From positions 35,488,108 through 35,552,107 of the forward strand of contig JAPWDM010000005.1 of NCBI GenBank assembly GCA_035578155.1: DNA of 64,000 bases, written 5' to 3'. The stretch comes from Brachynemurus nebulosus (Eukaryota > Arthropoda > Insecta > Neuroptera > Myrmeleontidae). The translations under genes and the position numbers were made by a program. The notes under the pieces are model-generated. The model saw nothing but the letters and a program-made list of their open reading frames with translations, had not been told where the DNA came from and ran no database searches. This document shows positions 45,728-55,205 of this stretch, one piece after another; position 1 is the first letter of the stretch; each line of letters begins with the position of its first letter.

Positions 45728-47431
45728 CTACTTCCTAGGTTTCCCCTTAGGCCAGCCTTTCTTTCTTTTAACAACTTGTACCTCGGCGTCGGAATGATCC
45801 GAATCGGTTGCCGAGGTGTTGGTATATGCGTCGGACGTAGGGCGCTTGACGCCCGTCCGCACCGACGCGGTCGACATTTCCGAGTCGCTCACTGGTGTAA
45901 TGTTAGAGCGACTCGGGAGGGGGGTGACCGGGCGTTCGGGTGTGCCCGGTCGGGACGGCGCCTTTTGCCGCTGGGGCAGCGGAGCCGTCATTTGTGGAGG
46001 CAGCATTGACTCTGCCTCCGAGGTGGATGTGGTTGGTCCCTTTTTCGGGGACCGTTGGTGAGCCACATCCTTCTCCCCCTCACTGCGACGTCTTCGAGGC
46101 GATGATTTCTTCGGTGAAGTTTTCTTCTGTGTCGAAGACGTCACAGTTCTTATTACAGGTCCCTGAGGGGTGGTTGTTAGCACCCTCTTGGCCTCAGAGA
46201 CCTTAGCTGGCACGACAGCGGCTTGGGTGGGTGTAGGTACAGATACACCCACTGAGTGAATTAAGTTCTCCTGCATTTTTTGCATGGTGATTTGCATGGC
46301 TTTCATCGCTTCTTTCAATTCTTTTATTTCGTTGTTATTAGCCGCTGTAGGGGCGGGGGCCGCAGCAGCGCGTGCATAGCCATCCAGAGCGGAACGACGA
46401 GGCAAGTTGCCTAAAAGTTTTCGGCGTGCCTCCGGGTATGTTAGTCGTTCCATGGCTCTCAGCTCTTGGATGGCTGATTCTTCTTTGAACTTGGGGCAAT
46501 TCCTAGATTTGGCGGAATGATTGCCCCCACAGTTCACACACTTAATCGGTTCACCACACGGTCGTCCTTCGTGAAGTGGTTTACCGCACACGCAGATCTG
46601 CTGCTCGACGTTACAACGTTGTGAGACGTGTCCGTACTTTTGGCATCTATAACAGCGCATTGGCGCTGGGATGTACGGACGGACGTCCACTTTGTTGAAC
46701 AGGCCTATGATCACTTGCTTCGGAAGACTTGTCTTGTTGAATGTTAACAGGATTAAGGGGGACTCTGGATGTTTGTTCCCCCTATTGTACTTAAGTCTTC
46801 TGGCCTCTATAACCCCCTGAGGAGACATCTCCGACACTATCTCATCAAGTGAGCAATACGCGAGTGATGGGTGCATAATGACACCTCTGGAGTAATTTAA
46901 TACACCATGTGGTGTCACTTCCACCGCGTATTGCCCTAGATTTTTCATGGCTAGGATCTTCTCTGATTGTGTCTTTGAGAATGCCTCCACGAGCAACCCT
47001 TTGCCCGACAGTTTGGCATCCTTGACGTTACCAATTTCGCTATTAACCAGTCTGGCCAACAGAAAGGGACTGACTTTGCTGAAGTCACCTTCCGTTGGTT
47101 TTAAAACAATGAATTTTACGAACTCCTCTTGCATTCTTGGGGCGTCCAAGGGAATCAGACGCCCACGATTTTTCCCTTTTGATTTCTTGCTGGGAGGAGG
47201 GTTACCCCCCGAAGACTTAGTGACTGGACCACCGGCTGGTGGTGCGGTCACGCTTGATGAGGAAGCGGCTGCAACCCCGCTACCGTTGCTCCCACCAGAT
47301 GTTGTCGGTGGAGCAGGGTTCGCGTCCGGTTTGTTGGGCCCGGACTCGCCCGAAGTTAAAATATTTGTTTCCCCCATAAAAGTAATACAAAAAATCCCCC
47401 ACCCCGCTCCCCACCCTCCACGGAGCCTCAT
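45728..47431 (-). CDS. LINE ORF1: CCHC gag-like RNA-binding protein
   Basis: A 567-codon frame. The second Met, at 47377 (MGETNIL), is an equally likely start and would give 549 residues, because the first 18 residues look like translated leader. A low-complexity Pro/Gly/Ser region and a basic patch (SKKSKGKNRGR, ~81-91) come first. A ~150-residue globular, RRM-like region (about 100-250) follows, then three zinc knuckles at 260-312 beginning CYRCQKYGH, CVCGKPLHEGRPC and CVNCGGNH. A Met/Glu-rich coiled coil lies at ~366-392, and a basic Ser/Pro tail ends WPKGKPRK. Such proteins coat the element RNA and bring it to chromatin. The frame is intact. Confidence 0.92.
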   Translation of the reverse strand: MRLRGGWGAGWGIFCITFMGETNILTSGESGPNKPDANPAPPTTSGGSNGSGVAAASSSSVTAPPAGGPVTKSSGGNPPPSKKSKGKNRGRLIPLDAPRMQEEFVKFIVLKPTEGDFSKVSPFLLARLVNSEIGNVKDAKLSGKGLLVEAFSKTQSEKILAMKNLGQYAVEVTPHGVLNYSRGVIMHPSLAYCSLDEIVSEMSPQGVIEARRLKYNRGNKHPESPLILLTFNKTSLPKQVIIGLFNKVDVRPYIPAPMRCYRCQKYGHVSQRCNVEQQICVCGKPLHEGRPCGEPIKCVNCGGNHSAKSRNCPKFKEESAIQELRAMERLTYPEARRKLLGNLPRRSALDGYARAAAAPAPTAANNNEIKELKEAMKAMQITMQKMQENLIHSVGVSVPTPTQAAVVPAKVSEAKRVLTTTPQGPVIRTVTSSTQKKTSPKKSSPRRRRSEGEKDVAHQRSPKKGPTTSTSEAESMLPPQMTAPLPQRQKAPSRPGTPERPVTPLPSRSNITPVSDSEMSTASVRTGVKRPTSDAYTNTSATDSDHSDAEVQVVKRKKGWPKGKPRK

Positions 47432-48063
47432 AAGGGACGTGGGACTCCCACGCCAGGGATACGGGAATGAGGGGCCCTAGGGACAAGCCCATTGCCCCAG
47501 TGACACGCACGACCCCGGGGCGCTCGAAGTTACTGCGGCCGGTGCATAACCGCAGCCACGGTCTATGCCTGAAGCCAGGGCCGAAGTGAAGTGTTGTTCC
47601 GCCGTACTCGCAAGTAACGGCTTCCCTCAGTCACCAGGATCCCCTTTTCCAGGCAACGCCGCTAAGCCACACACGAGCTAGTGTGGGTCCCGAAGATGAC
47701 TTGAAGTTGGGACAACAAAGAAGAACGAAAACCAAACAAAACCAAAAACAAAAGTGAAACAAAATATAAAAGAAAAAACTGAAACAAAAAGAAATAAAAA
47801 TAACGAAAACAAAAAACAATAAAAACGAAACGAAATAAAAAGATAGGTTGAAAAAATTAACTGTCGATCCGACACCTTTCGTGAAAACGGTGGTACCTCG
47901 AGAAGGAACGGTGCCGGTCTTGGATAGTCAGAGGCTAATGGAATCCGAAGATTTCTATATTGCGCATAAACTACCCCTGGAACCCTTAGCCTCCTTGACA
48001 CCAATGGGGGATAAATATCACTCACGGGTGCCAAGGGCAGCTGCTATAGGTGTCCTCACCACC
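47432..48063 (-). promoter_or_regulatory. LINE 5' UTR / internal promoter region
   Basis: The non-coding head of the LINE; its sense strand starts GGTGGTGAGGACACC at 48063. Full-length LINEs carry an internal promoter here. I see no motif that fixes it. An A/C-rich stretch (47700-47850 on the plus strand) creates spurious minus-strand frames rich in Phe. Confidence 0.6.
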
Positions 48064-48092
48064 ATTAAAATAATTATTAAATATTTCAAAAA

Positions 48093-48794
48093 ATGAATTT
48101 CGAAGATCCAAATTTCAATGTTTTTGAATTTTTAGCAGTTAATAGCTTCTCTCAATTGACATTGGAAGATAAAATTGTTATTAAACAAAAATTACCCACA
48201 CCGTCTTTAAATATTTCTCAAATAGATGGTAAAATTAAGAGACAATTTCAAATTAATTGGTACAAAAAGCACAAATGGCTTGCAGGGGACAGTTTAAATA
48301 ATAAACTTTATTGTTACCCATGTTACCTTTTTTCAAAAAAATCAAAAAGTGCATGGTCTCAGGGTTTTGACGTGATAAAAAATTTTGAAGCTAAAGCTAT
48401 TAAACATGAAAATTCTCGAGAACATCTTGAAAATTATGATAGTTTTCATATGCTAGGACGAAACAGAATCGATTTTGCCTTGTCGCAAAGTTTGCGCACA
48501 TCAGCCATGCAACATAATGAAAAAGTAAAAAAAAATCGTAAGATTGTCGGCCGTTTAATTGATGTTGTTTGTTTATTGGGGAAACTAGAATTGCCTTTTC
48601 GGGGTCATTTTGAAGGAGAGTCTTCTGATAATAAAGGTTTGTATAGAGAAATTCTAGATTTGTTATCTCAGGAAGAAACCTTTATGAGAGATCATTTAGA
48701 ATCAAGTTCTGTGTTTAAAGGAACATCACCAGATATTCAAAATGATTTAATTAAACCCGAAGTAATGTATTTAGACAATTACGTAACAAATTAG
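48093..48794 (+). pseudogene. hAT transposase, N-terminal part (ZMYM1-like)
   Basis: The ATG at 48093 opens a 233-codon frame. Residues ~45-125 form a TTF-type zinc-finger region: WYKKHKWL, the Cys pair CYPCYLF, then WSQGFDVIKNF and a His-containing KHENSREH segment. This is the DNA-binding N-terminus of ZMYM1-like hAT transposases. From ~130 the DUF4371-like start of the catalytic region follows (GRLIDVVCLLGK, LPFRGHFEGE). The host frame breaks at about 48769, where the palindromic element is inserted; the last ~8 codons (DNYVTN) are element sequence. The remainder resumes at about 53423. The LINE lies just upstream and separates the ATG from its promoter. Confidence 0.88.
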
Positions 48795-49584
48795 TTCAAC
48801 CCTTCAAAATGACGTCATATAGATTTTAAACCAATAACTGAATACAAAATTTTTAATACTCCTTAAAAATACTCCTTCTCGATTTAACATTACGAGTTAG
48901 AAAAAGATAATATAATAATATAATCCAACCTAATTAAACAAAAGCAACTGAAATATTAATGATAATAATATAAAGAGGCGACTTACGTCGTTACCTATTT
49001 GTAACCACACTCCAGAAGAAGACGTAATTATAATGAGTTGTCTGTCAAATGTTACTCTTAATAAGATCTTCAAATTTGTTTAATTTTGTACAGTAAGGCT
49101 CAACGTAATGGTAAACTAGTAATTAGATTTTACCGTGCAAATGGTTTAAATAGTTATAAATTATAGCTATTTAATGACAAACAAATCAACCAAACTTTTC
49201 AATCTTATACCTAAACTTTTTCTATCAATACCAACTCACTAATATTTTATTTTAAAAGTGCCTACTTTTTTAGCTTATCGTACTTTTTAACTTGACCTAG
49301 TAGTGTACTTTTAAATAGTTTTAGAAATCAGTTTACTTATTGCAATTCAAATGTTTGATGAATTTCTGCAAGGAAAATTCAGCTACTACACCATATCTCA
49401 CCAGGTCACCATAAAAAACGCTTTTATATTCTCCAGCCGCCATATTGAAATCACTGTTGTGTGAGGACAATTTTGCCACGCATATTTGAAAAATAGAGTC
49501 CATAACCTTTAATTTGAGATATTGCAGATATATTTTAAGCAACACCAATTTTTTACAGCAGGGTGTCCCGTTCAGAAAGAATAT

Positions 49585-49587
<3 letters not shown>
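48770..49587 (+). repeat. Outer palindrome arm, left
   Basis: An 818-bp arm whose reverse complement is 52591-53410. It ends agggtgtcccgttcagaaag before the (TA)n. Differences from the right arm are scattered single bases (for example acgtaac/acgtcac near 48785). Confidence 0.92.

Positions 49588-49654
<67 letters not shown>
49587..49654. repeat. (TA)n capping the left outer arm
   Basis: A pure TA run. A spacer with a G12 homopolymer (about 49670-49682) follows, up to the inner palindrome. Confidence 0.97.
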
Positions 49655-49656
<2 letters not shown>

Positions 49657-49888
49657 CCGCAGAAACCGAGGGGGGGGGGGGTGGGCAAAGAGGTCCCGAC
49701 TCCCCGAAAATTACGTAAATTTTCCTTCCATTCATTTTATTCATATTAAACTGTTTACTGGTATTTTTCATTTGAAAATCGAATTTTCGGAGACGAAACT
49801 TTACGATAATATTTTACAATGTCATCGGAGAATTGCGTTATCAAAAAGTTTGGGTACTCTCGGTAGATTTGTAGTTGTTGCGCCCCTT

Positions 49889-49954
<66 letters not shown>

Positions 49955-50206
49955 TTTTGGTGAATCGGCATCATTTTCGGATTGTGGCAACCTCCAAATA
50001 AAATTCTGTCATAGTCCCAAGCTCAAGTCTTACCATGACAGTGACAGTAGTAGCTGAATTTTCTTTCCAGTCGGAAATTCATTCAAACAATTGAAGATAG
50101 GAAGTAATGAAATAAAAATTTGAAATATATTTAGAAATACACTACCAGCTCAAGTGAGAAAGTACAATAAGCTAAAAAAATAAATATTTTTAAAATCAAT
50201 CAGATT

Positions 50207-50332
50207 TCATCAAAATCCTCCTAGTAGTTTTTGCATGGTGCGTGCACAGACAGACGGACAGGTCAAAATTTAAATATCGCTGTTTTGGTATCTAAATTAA
50301 TAACTGTCTATAATATCAGTACAATTTTCATT
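50207..50332 (+). repeat. Dispersed repeat, copy B (pair with 13690-13840)
   Basis: It starts exactly where the inner left arm stops matching and carries cctagtagtttttgcatg, cacagacagacggacagg and tctaaattaataactgtc. Confidence 0.7.
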
Positions 50333-50525
50333 CAGGCCCGACGAGAGGGTGGGGAAACTGGGGTTCTAGCCCCGGGTCCCGGCCTTGAGGAGTGGGGGGC
50401 CCGTAACTGCCGATAGAGGGCCAAGGAAGAAAGGTTTTTTTGCTCATAACTTATTTTCTTGGGAGGAATTTTTTAAAAGAATGTAGTTTATTCCCGGGGC
50501 CCACTATTTTTCTCCACGGCCCTCG
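50333..50525. mobile_element. hAT-like GC-rich fragment
   Basis: It opens CAGGCCCGACGAGAGGG and holds gccccgggtcccgg; near the right end is acggccctcgg. It looks like a small hAT-type element, but flanks TTTTCATT and GTCCATTT do not form a good duplication. Confidence 0.4.
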
Positions 50526-51943
50526 GTCCATTTACAGTTTTATTATATGTATTTATAGATTTGTAATACACTGCATTTTGTAAGAAACAAAGATATGTAC
50601 TTGGAATCTATTGATTGTTTTTTAAAAGTTTTTGGAAATAAATTTAATTTTCTGGCGGTTTTAAGGGCCTTATTATTTCATACGCAATGATAAGTTTAAC
50701 CTTTCCCGTATTATAAAATTCATATGTAAATCGGCGTTGATGTCTCTTTTCCAAAACCACGGTCTATTACAATAAGTAATATGAACTGCCATATTTGATT
50801 TTGTGGACTTTTAATATCAAAGCTTTCCAGTGATGATGGAAGGGTTACTAACAATATTATTTTTATTAAATATGGTAATTAAACTTTGTATACCTTAAAA
50901 ATTAAGGTCAATTAACTTTTATTTATGAAATGATTTTTTTGAATCGCTTTTAGTTTTCGTTAGTACAAGGTCTAATAACAAAATAAATTAATTTTTCCAT
51001 TAATCTTCTAAACCAGACGTCAGAAAACTACGGTCGCTGGGCCAGACCTGACCCACCTGTTGTTTTTAATCCGGCTCACCAATCAATATAGTGCCTAACT
51101 TTAGTAATGCTTTTTAATGATGAATTTTTAGAATGAGTATTTTTACTAGAAGATAGCTAAATAAATTATTTAAAGTTTAAAGACATGGATCAATCCAAAT
51201 TCTAGAATGATGATCCTATCCATTAAAATCACCTTGGTGGAGCCCTTGGCAATAATATAAGGGCACGAGGATTGTAAAATGCCTGTTTATATTCCTTTCT
51301 GTAATAATGATATTGATATTCATAACTTTACACCTACTTAAGGGATATTTGTGGCTCTATACAAAAATTTTAGGGGTATAAGAATTTTCTTGATTCCAGA
51401 TTCGCACTCAGAGTCCAAAATTGCAAAGAAATACCATAGTCACTCACCGAAATCACAACCCTGATTTTTTTCGAGGGGGTGTCTTATTGTTACTTAACCT
51501 AAATTTATATTTTTTTAATACACCTTCCACCAATCTGACCTTGCTGAAATTTCTACACACGATAACTATGTTAGAGCCAAATAACATATATTTTTTTGGT
51601 AGGTGTCACTCAAGGGGTTGATCTAAAACCTGCATCCTCAAAAATTCAATTATTATTTTAATCTAGTAAATAACGTCATACGAATGTAAAAAAATTCTAT
51701 AATATAAAGCTACTTTATGTCAACATTCTTTATTAATTTCATCTAATTATCTTCAATAGTTTTGAGGAAAAAAAATTTTAAATTTAAGGATTGTTACCCC
51801 CATATCTCTAACAATATAGGGGGTAGAGGTTTAATACCTATATTTTCGAACATTACTCACCATAAGCAACATTCGTGAAAAAGAATAGCCGAAAAAGCCG
51901 CTGGGCCGAAATCACATAATGCTTACCCGGCGAGACCCTTTGA
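50526..51943. other. Centre of the inner palindrome, mostly unassigned
   Basis: No coding frame. cagacgtcagaaaactacgg near 51016 with a following ctgggccagacc resembles a decayed hAT tip. Otherwise nothing is supported. Confidence 0.45.
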
Positions 51944-52188
51944 TTGATTTTAAAAATATTTATTTTTTTTAGCTTATTGTACTTTCTCACTTGAGCTGGT
52001 AGTGTATTTCTAAATATATTTCAAATTTTTATTTCATTACTTCCTATCTTCAATTGTTTGAATGAATTTCCGACTGGAAAGAAAATTCAGCTACTACTGT
52101 CACTGTCATGGTAAGACTTGAGCTTGGGACTATGATAGAATTTTATTTGGAGGTTGCCACAATCCGAAAATGATGCCGATTCACCAAA

Positions 52189-52270
<82 letters not shown>

Positions 52271-52514
52271 AAGGGGCGCAACAACTACAAATCTACCGAG
52301 AGGTCCAACAAAAATTTAAACAACCCAATATAATTATGTTGCGTGTGCTTGACTCCGTATTATCGATATTTAATAAGAGAAATAATAATCCGATTGTCAA
52401 TCCAAAATCATGTATTTTTCTCTGTTATCTGTTACCAAGATTATTCTCCCAGCATACTAATATTATTAATTTATAATTAATTTTATGCACAGCAAACTAT
52501 GTAATTATGGGCCG

Positions 52515-52518
<4 letters not shown>

Positions 52519-52591
<73 letters not shown>
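52519..52591. repeat. (TA)n capping the right outer arm
   Basis: A pure TA run, mirror of 49587-49654. The ~215-bp spacer 52303-52518 on its left is not the complement of the left spacer. Confidence 0.97.
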
Positions 52592-52593
<2 letters not shown>

Positions 52594-53410
52594 ATATTCT
52601 TTCTGAACGGGACACCCTGCTGTAAAAAATTGGTGTTGCTTAAAATAGATCTGCAATATCTCAAATTAAAGGTTATGGACTCTATTTTTCAAATATGCGT
52701 GGCAAAATTGTCCTCACACAACAGTGATTTCAATATGGCGGCTGGAGAATATAAAAGCGTTTTTTATGGTGACCTGGTGAGATATGGTGTAGTAGCTGAA
52801 TTTTCCTTGCAGAAATTCATCAAACATTTGAATTGCAATAAGTAAACTGATTTCTAAAACTATTTAAAAGTACACTACTAGGTCAAGTTAAAAAGTACGA
52901 TAAGCTAAAAAAGTAGGCATTTTTAAAATAAAATATGAGTGAGTTGGTATTGATAGAAAAAGTTTAGGTATAAGATTGAAAAGTTTGGTTGATTTGTTTG
53001 TCATTAAATAGCTATAATTTATAACTATTTAAACCATTTGCACGGTAAAATCTAATTACTAGTTTACCATTACGTTGAGCCTTACTGTACAAAATTAAAC
53101 AAATTTGAAGATCTTATTAAGAGTAACATTTGACAGACAACTCATTATAATTACGTCTTCCTCTGGAGTGTGGTTACAAATAGGTAACGACGTAAGTCGC
53201 CTCTTTATATTATTATCATTAATATTTCAGTTGCTTTTGTTTAATTAGGTTGGATTATATTATTATATTATCTTTTTCTAACCCGTAATGTTAAATTGAG
53301 AAGGAGTATTTTTAAGGAGTATTAAAAATTTTGTATTCAGTTATTGGTTTAAAATCTATATGACGTCATTTTGAAGGGTTGAACTAATTTGTGACGTAAT
53401 TGTCTAAATA
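52591..53410 (-). repeat. Outer palindrome arm, right
   Basis: Reverse complement of 48770-49587. Frames seen in it (e.g. the tail of 52507-52845) are mirrored in the other arm (49333-49548 minus). The shared 71-codon frame (DSIFQICVAKLSSHN) is conserved only because the arms are near identical. Confidence 0.92.
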
Positions 53411-53422
53411 TAAAATTTCAGG

Positions 53423-54856
53423 TATAGTTCCATTTCTTCCATCCTAAATGACAAAATAAGGGAAGAATTAAATTGTGTCTCTTTTATATCTGTTCAAGCA
53501 GATGAAACTACAGATGTCTCTTGTAAAAGTCAGTTCAGTATAATTGTACGCTATTGTAAGGAAGATGGAGAAATTTGTGAACGCTTTTTAGGTTTTTTTG
53601 ACGTTTCAAGCGATAAGACGGCATTGGGTCTTTCTTCAAAAATATTATAAATTTTGAAAGAATGGAATATAGAAAAGAAATTAATTTGCTAGACTTATGA
53701 TGGTGCAAGCGTCATGTCAGGTAAAAAGGGTGGTGTTCAGCGACTAATAAAAAATGAATGTCCTCAGGCTATTTTTATTCATTGTTATGCTCATCAATTG
53801 AATTTATGTTTATTACATGGGTCTAAATACATTAAGGATGTTAAGTTGTTTATTTGTAACCTGACAGCTTTTCATAGTTTTTTTAGCCGCTCTCCAATGA
53901 AAATGCAAGTTTTACGCGAGAAAGGATTTGCATTACCACGTCCCAATGAAACCAGATGGAATTTCCATTCTCGTGCCGTGTTTACAATAAAAGAGCAATT
54001 TAGTCAGTTATTAGCAGTCGTGTCTCATATTATTGATTTTGATGAATATAACCCAGAAACTACCAATTTAGCAAATGGTTTAAAAAAAATACTTATTTCC
54101 GAAAAATTCATATTTTTTTTATCTTTGTACTACAAAATTTTTACGCGTACTGATCACTTATATAATATTTTACAATCCAAGACTACCTCTGATATAAATT
54201 TATGCAGAAATGAGATACAGCAGACCATCTTAAACTTAAAAAAATTAAGAACTGATGAAACTATTGCTGATGTATATAAAGAGTGTAATATTATCAGCAG
54301 TAAATTAACCCTTCCTCGAAAGACGTATGTCCCTAATAAAGTTATAATTTTTGAAATTCTTGATTCAATTATTGTACAAATGGAAATGCGATTTTCTGAT
54401 ACAGAAAACCTCGCTTTTTGTGAATTATTAAATGAGAAAAAATTCGCCTTATATAGTAAAACTGATTCTTTTCCGATTACACAATTAAATACTTTGATCA
54501 AAAATTATCCCAACATTTTTAATGAAAGCAAATTAAAGAATGAATTAACAATATTATATAGCAGTCCACAAAAACACTTAAACCCAATAGAACTTTTAAA
54601 TTACATAAACGAAACTGAGTTATCCGAAATTTATACAGAACTAAAAAAACTAATTATTTTGTATTTAACTATTCCGGTTACAACAGCTTCAAGTGAAAGG
54701 GCGATGAGCACACTTAAGCGCATCAAAACTTATTTAAGAAACTCAATGACACAATAAAGGTTTTCTCAACTAGCTACGATATCAATAGAGAAACATTTGT
54801 TGAACAAGATTTACAAAACTACAGACTTTAAAGATAGCGTCATTAATCACTGCTAA
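53423..54856 (+). pseudogene. hAT transposase, catalytic and dimerisation part
   Basis: Continuation of the transposase after the palindromic element. The frame carries the RNase-H-like core: ISVQADETTDVS with the first catalytic Asp (about 53490-53525), then TYDGASVMSG with the second Asp (about 53693-53722), HCYAHQLNL, and the hAT C-terminal dimerisation signature SSERAMSTLKRIKTYLRNSM near the end. Three in-frame stops break it: TAA 53648-53650, TAG 53690-53692 and TAA 54755-54757. After the third, homologous-looking sequence (SQLATISIEKHLL) runs on to the natural stop at 54854-54856. The codons at 53648 and 53690 could each have become stops by a single base change (e.g. Glu or Gln codons). 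An internal ATG at 53714 opens a 347-codon frame but cannot start a working enzyme, because it lacks the first Asp. Confidence 0.9.
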
Positions 54857-55197
54857 TCAGAAGCAAAGAAGAATTGATCTTATTTATAAAAATATCTAAT
54901 AATGTCAAAATTAAGATTCCCAATCTAATGGTAATTATCACTTAAATTACTTCATAATGTTACATTATCTTTACTGATTTTATTGTTTTTTCTCTTTTAG
55001 AGAATTTTTACATATTTAGAAGGGATATCTTATATCCGACTTGTAATTTAATGTAAGATGGACGCAAATATACATCAATTTCTGATTACTAAGTTTCAGC
55101 TGTTCGACGAATAGCTAAACAAATATGTAGTATCTCCATAGTCATTCTAGAATTTAGATTGTGTCTACCCACATCCTTTTATCACGCTACGCTACTG
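54857..55197 (+). mobile_element. 3' non-coding end of the hAT element
   Basis: AT-rich 3' flank of the transposase up to the right tip, CGCTACGCTACTG at 55185-55197. Confidence 0.8.
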
Positions 55198-55205
55198 GCT
55201 ATAGA

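Larger units (their letters stand above)
41201..48063 (-). mobile_element. Full-length non-LTR retrotransposon (LINE), I-like
   Basis: A minus-strand element of 6,863 bp with a poly(A) tail (41201-41228), exact 12-bp target duplications (41189-41200, 48064-48075), a 5' UTR of about 630 bp, two intact ORFs and a 3' UTR of about 800 bp (42027 down to 41229). GC content is far above that of its surroundings. An APE endonuclease, reverse transcriptase and RNase H in ORF2, with CCHC knuckles in ORF1, place it among the I-superfamily clades that keep RNase H (I, Nimb, LOA, R1-like); I cannot choose the clade by eye. Intact ORFs, tail and duplications indicate a recent, possibly still mobile copy. 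It sits about 17 bp upstream of the hAT transposase ATG. Confidence 0.93.
49857..52302. mobile_element. Inner palindrome
   Basis: The arms 49857-50206 and 51944-52302 are reverse complements, beginning TCTCGGTAGATTTGTAG. Each contains a (TA)n (49892-49952 and 52192-52267) and then a ~250-bp module. That module (ttagcttattgtacttt, gctggtagtgta, aattcagctactac, gggactatgatagaa) is a diverged relative of the outer-arm module and of 34186-34342. The 1.7-kb centre is mixed repeat debris. It may be a related element inserted into the outer one. Confidence 0.8.
48770..53410. mobile_element. Large palindromic TIR element inside the transposase gene
   Basis: The tip TTTAGACAATTACGT at 48770 is matched inverted at the right, ending at 53410, and TA lies on both sides (48768-48769, 53411-53412). 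Outer arms of ~820 bp (48770-49587, 52591-53410) are about 98% identical by eye and are capped on the inside by (TA)n. The interior holds ~200-bp unique spacers and a second palindrome (49857-52302). No transposase frame is seen, so it is non-autonomous or a derived fold-back element. The TA flanks suggest a Tc1/mariner-like target. The host frame does not rejoin cleanly after simple excision, so a small extra change or an intron is implied. Confidence 0.8.
39878..55197 (+). mobile_element. hAT transposon with two nested insertions
   Basis: Left tip CAGTAGCGTAGCGT at 39878 equals the inverted right tip ending at 55197, and GGGTAGACAC-like text follows 18-25 bp inside both. The 8-bp duplication GCTATAGA is perfect at 39870-39877 and 55198-55205, diagnostic of a hAT insertion, and proves that the two ends belong together across 15.3 kb. 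The element holds the transposase pseudogene on the plus strand. It is split by a LINE (41201-48063) and a palindromic element (48770-53410); subtracting both leaves about 3.8 kb, a normal size for an autonomous hAT. Stops in the transposase show it is dead. Confidence 0.93.

Noticed and set aside
45722..47480. Plus-strand frames of 80-177 codons opposite ORF1
   Set aside because: High GC lowers stop frequency opposite ORF1; no motif, and the minus frame has zinc knuckles.
47848..48096. 82-codon plus frame ending just at the transposase start
   Set aside because: It runs through the LINE 5' UTR and its target duplication, so it is not a host or hAT exon.
49514..49963. Long Tyr-Ile repeat frames across the (TA)n runs (also at 16055-16468, 34307-34510, 49522-49749, 49586-49771, 49875-50057, 52087-52284 and 52507-52845)
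   Set aside because: They are translations of TATATA; a pure microsatellite has no stop in two frames. No protein is supported.
53714..54757. A 347-codon 'complete' transposase ORF
   Set aside because: The ATG is internal; the sequence in frame upstream carries the first catalytic Asp and two stops, and matching sequence continues past 54757. It is a pseudogene fragment.
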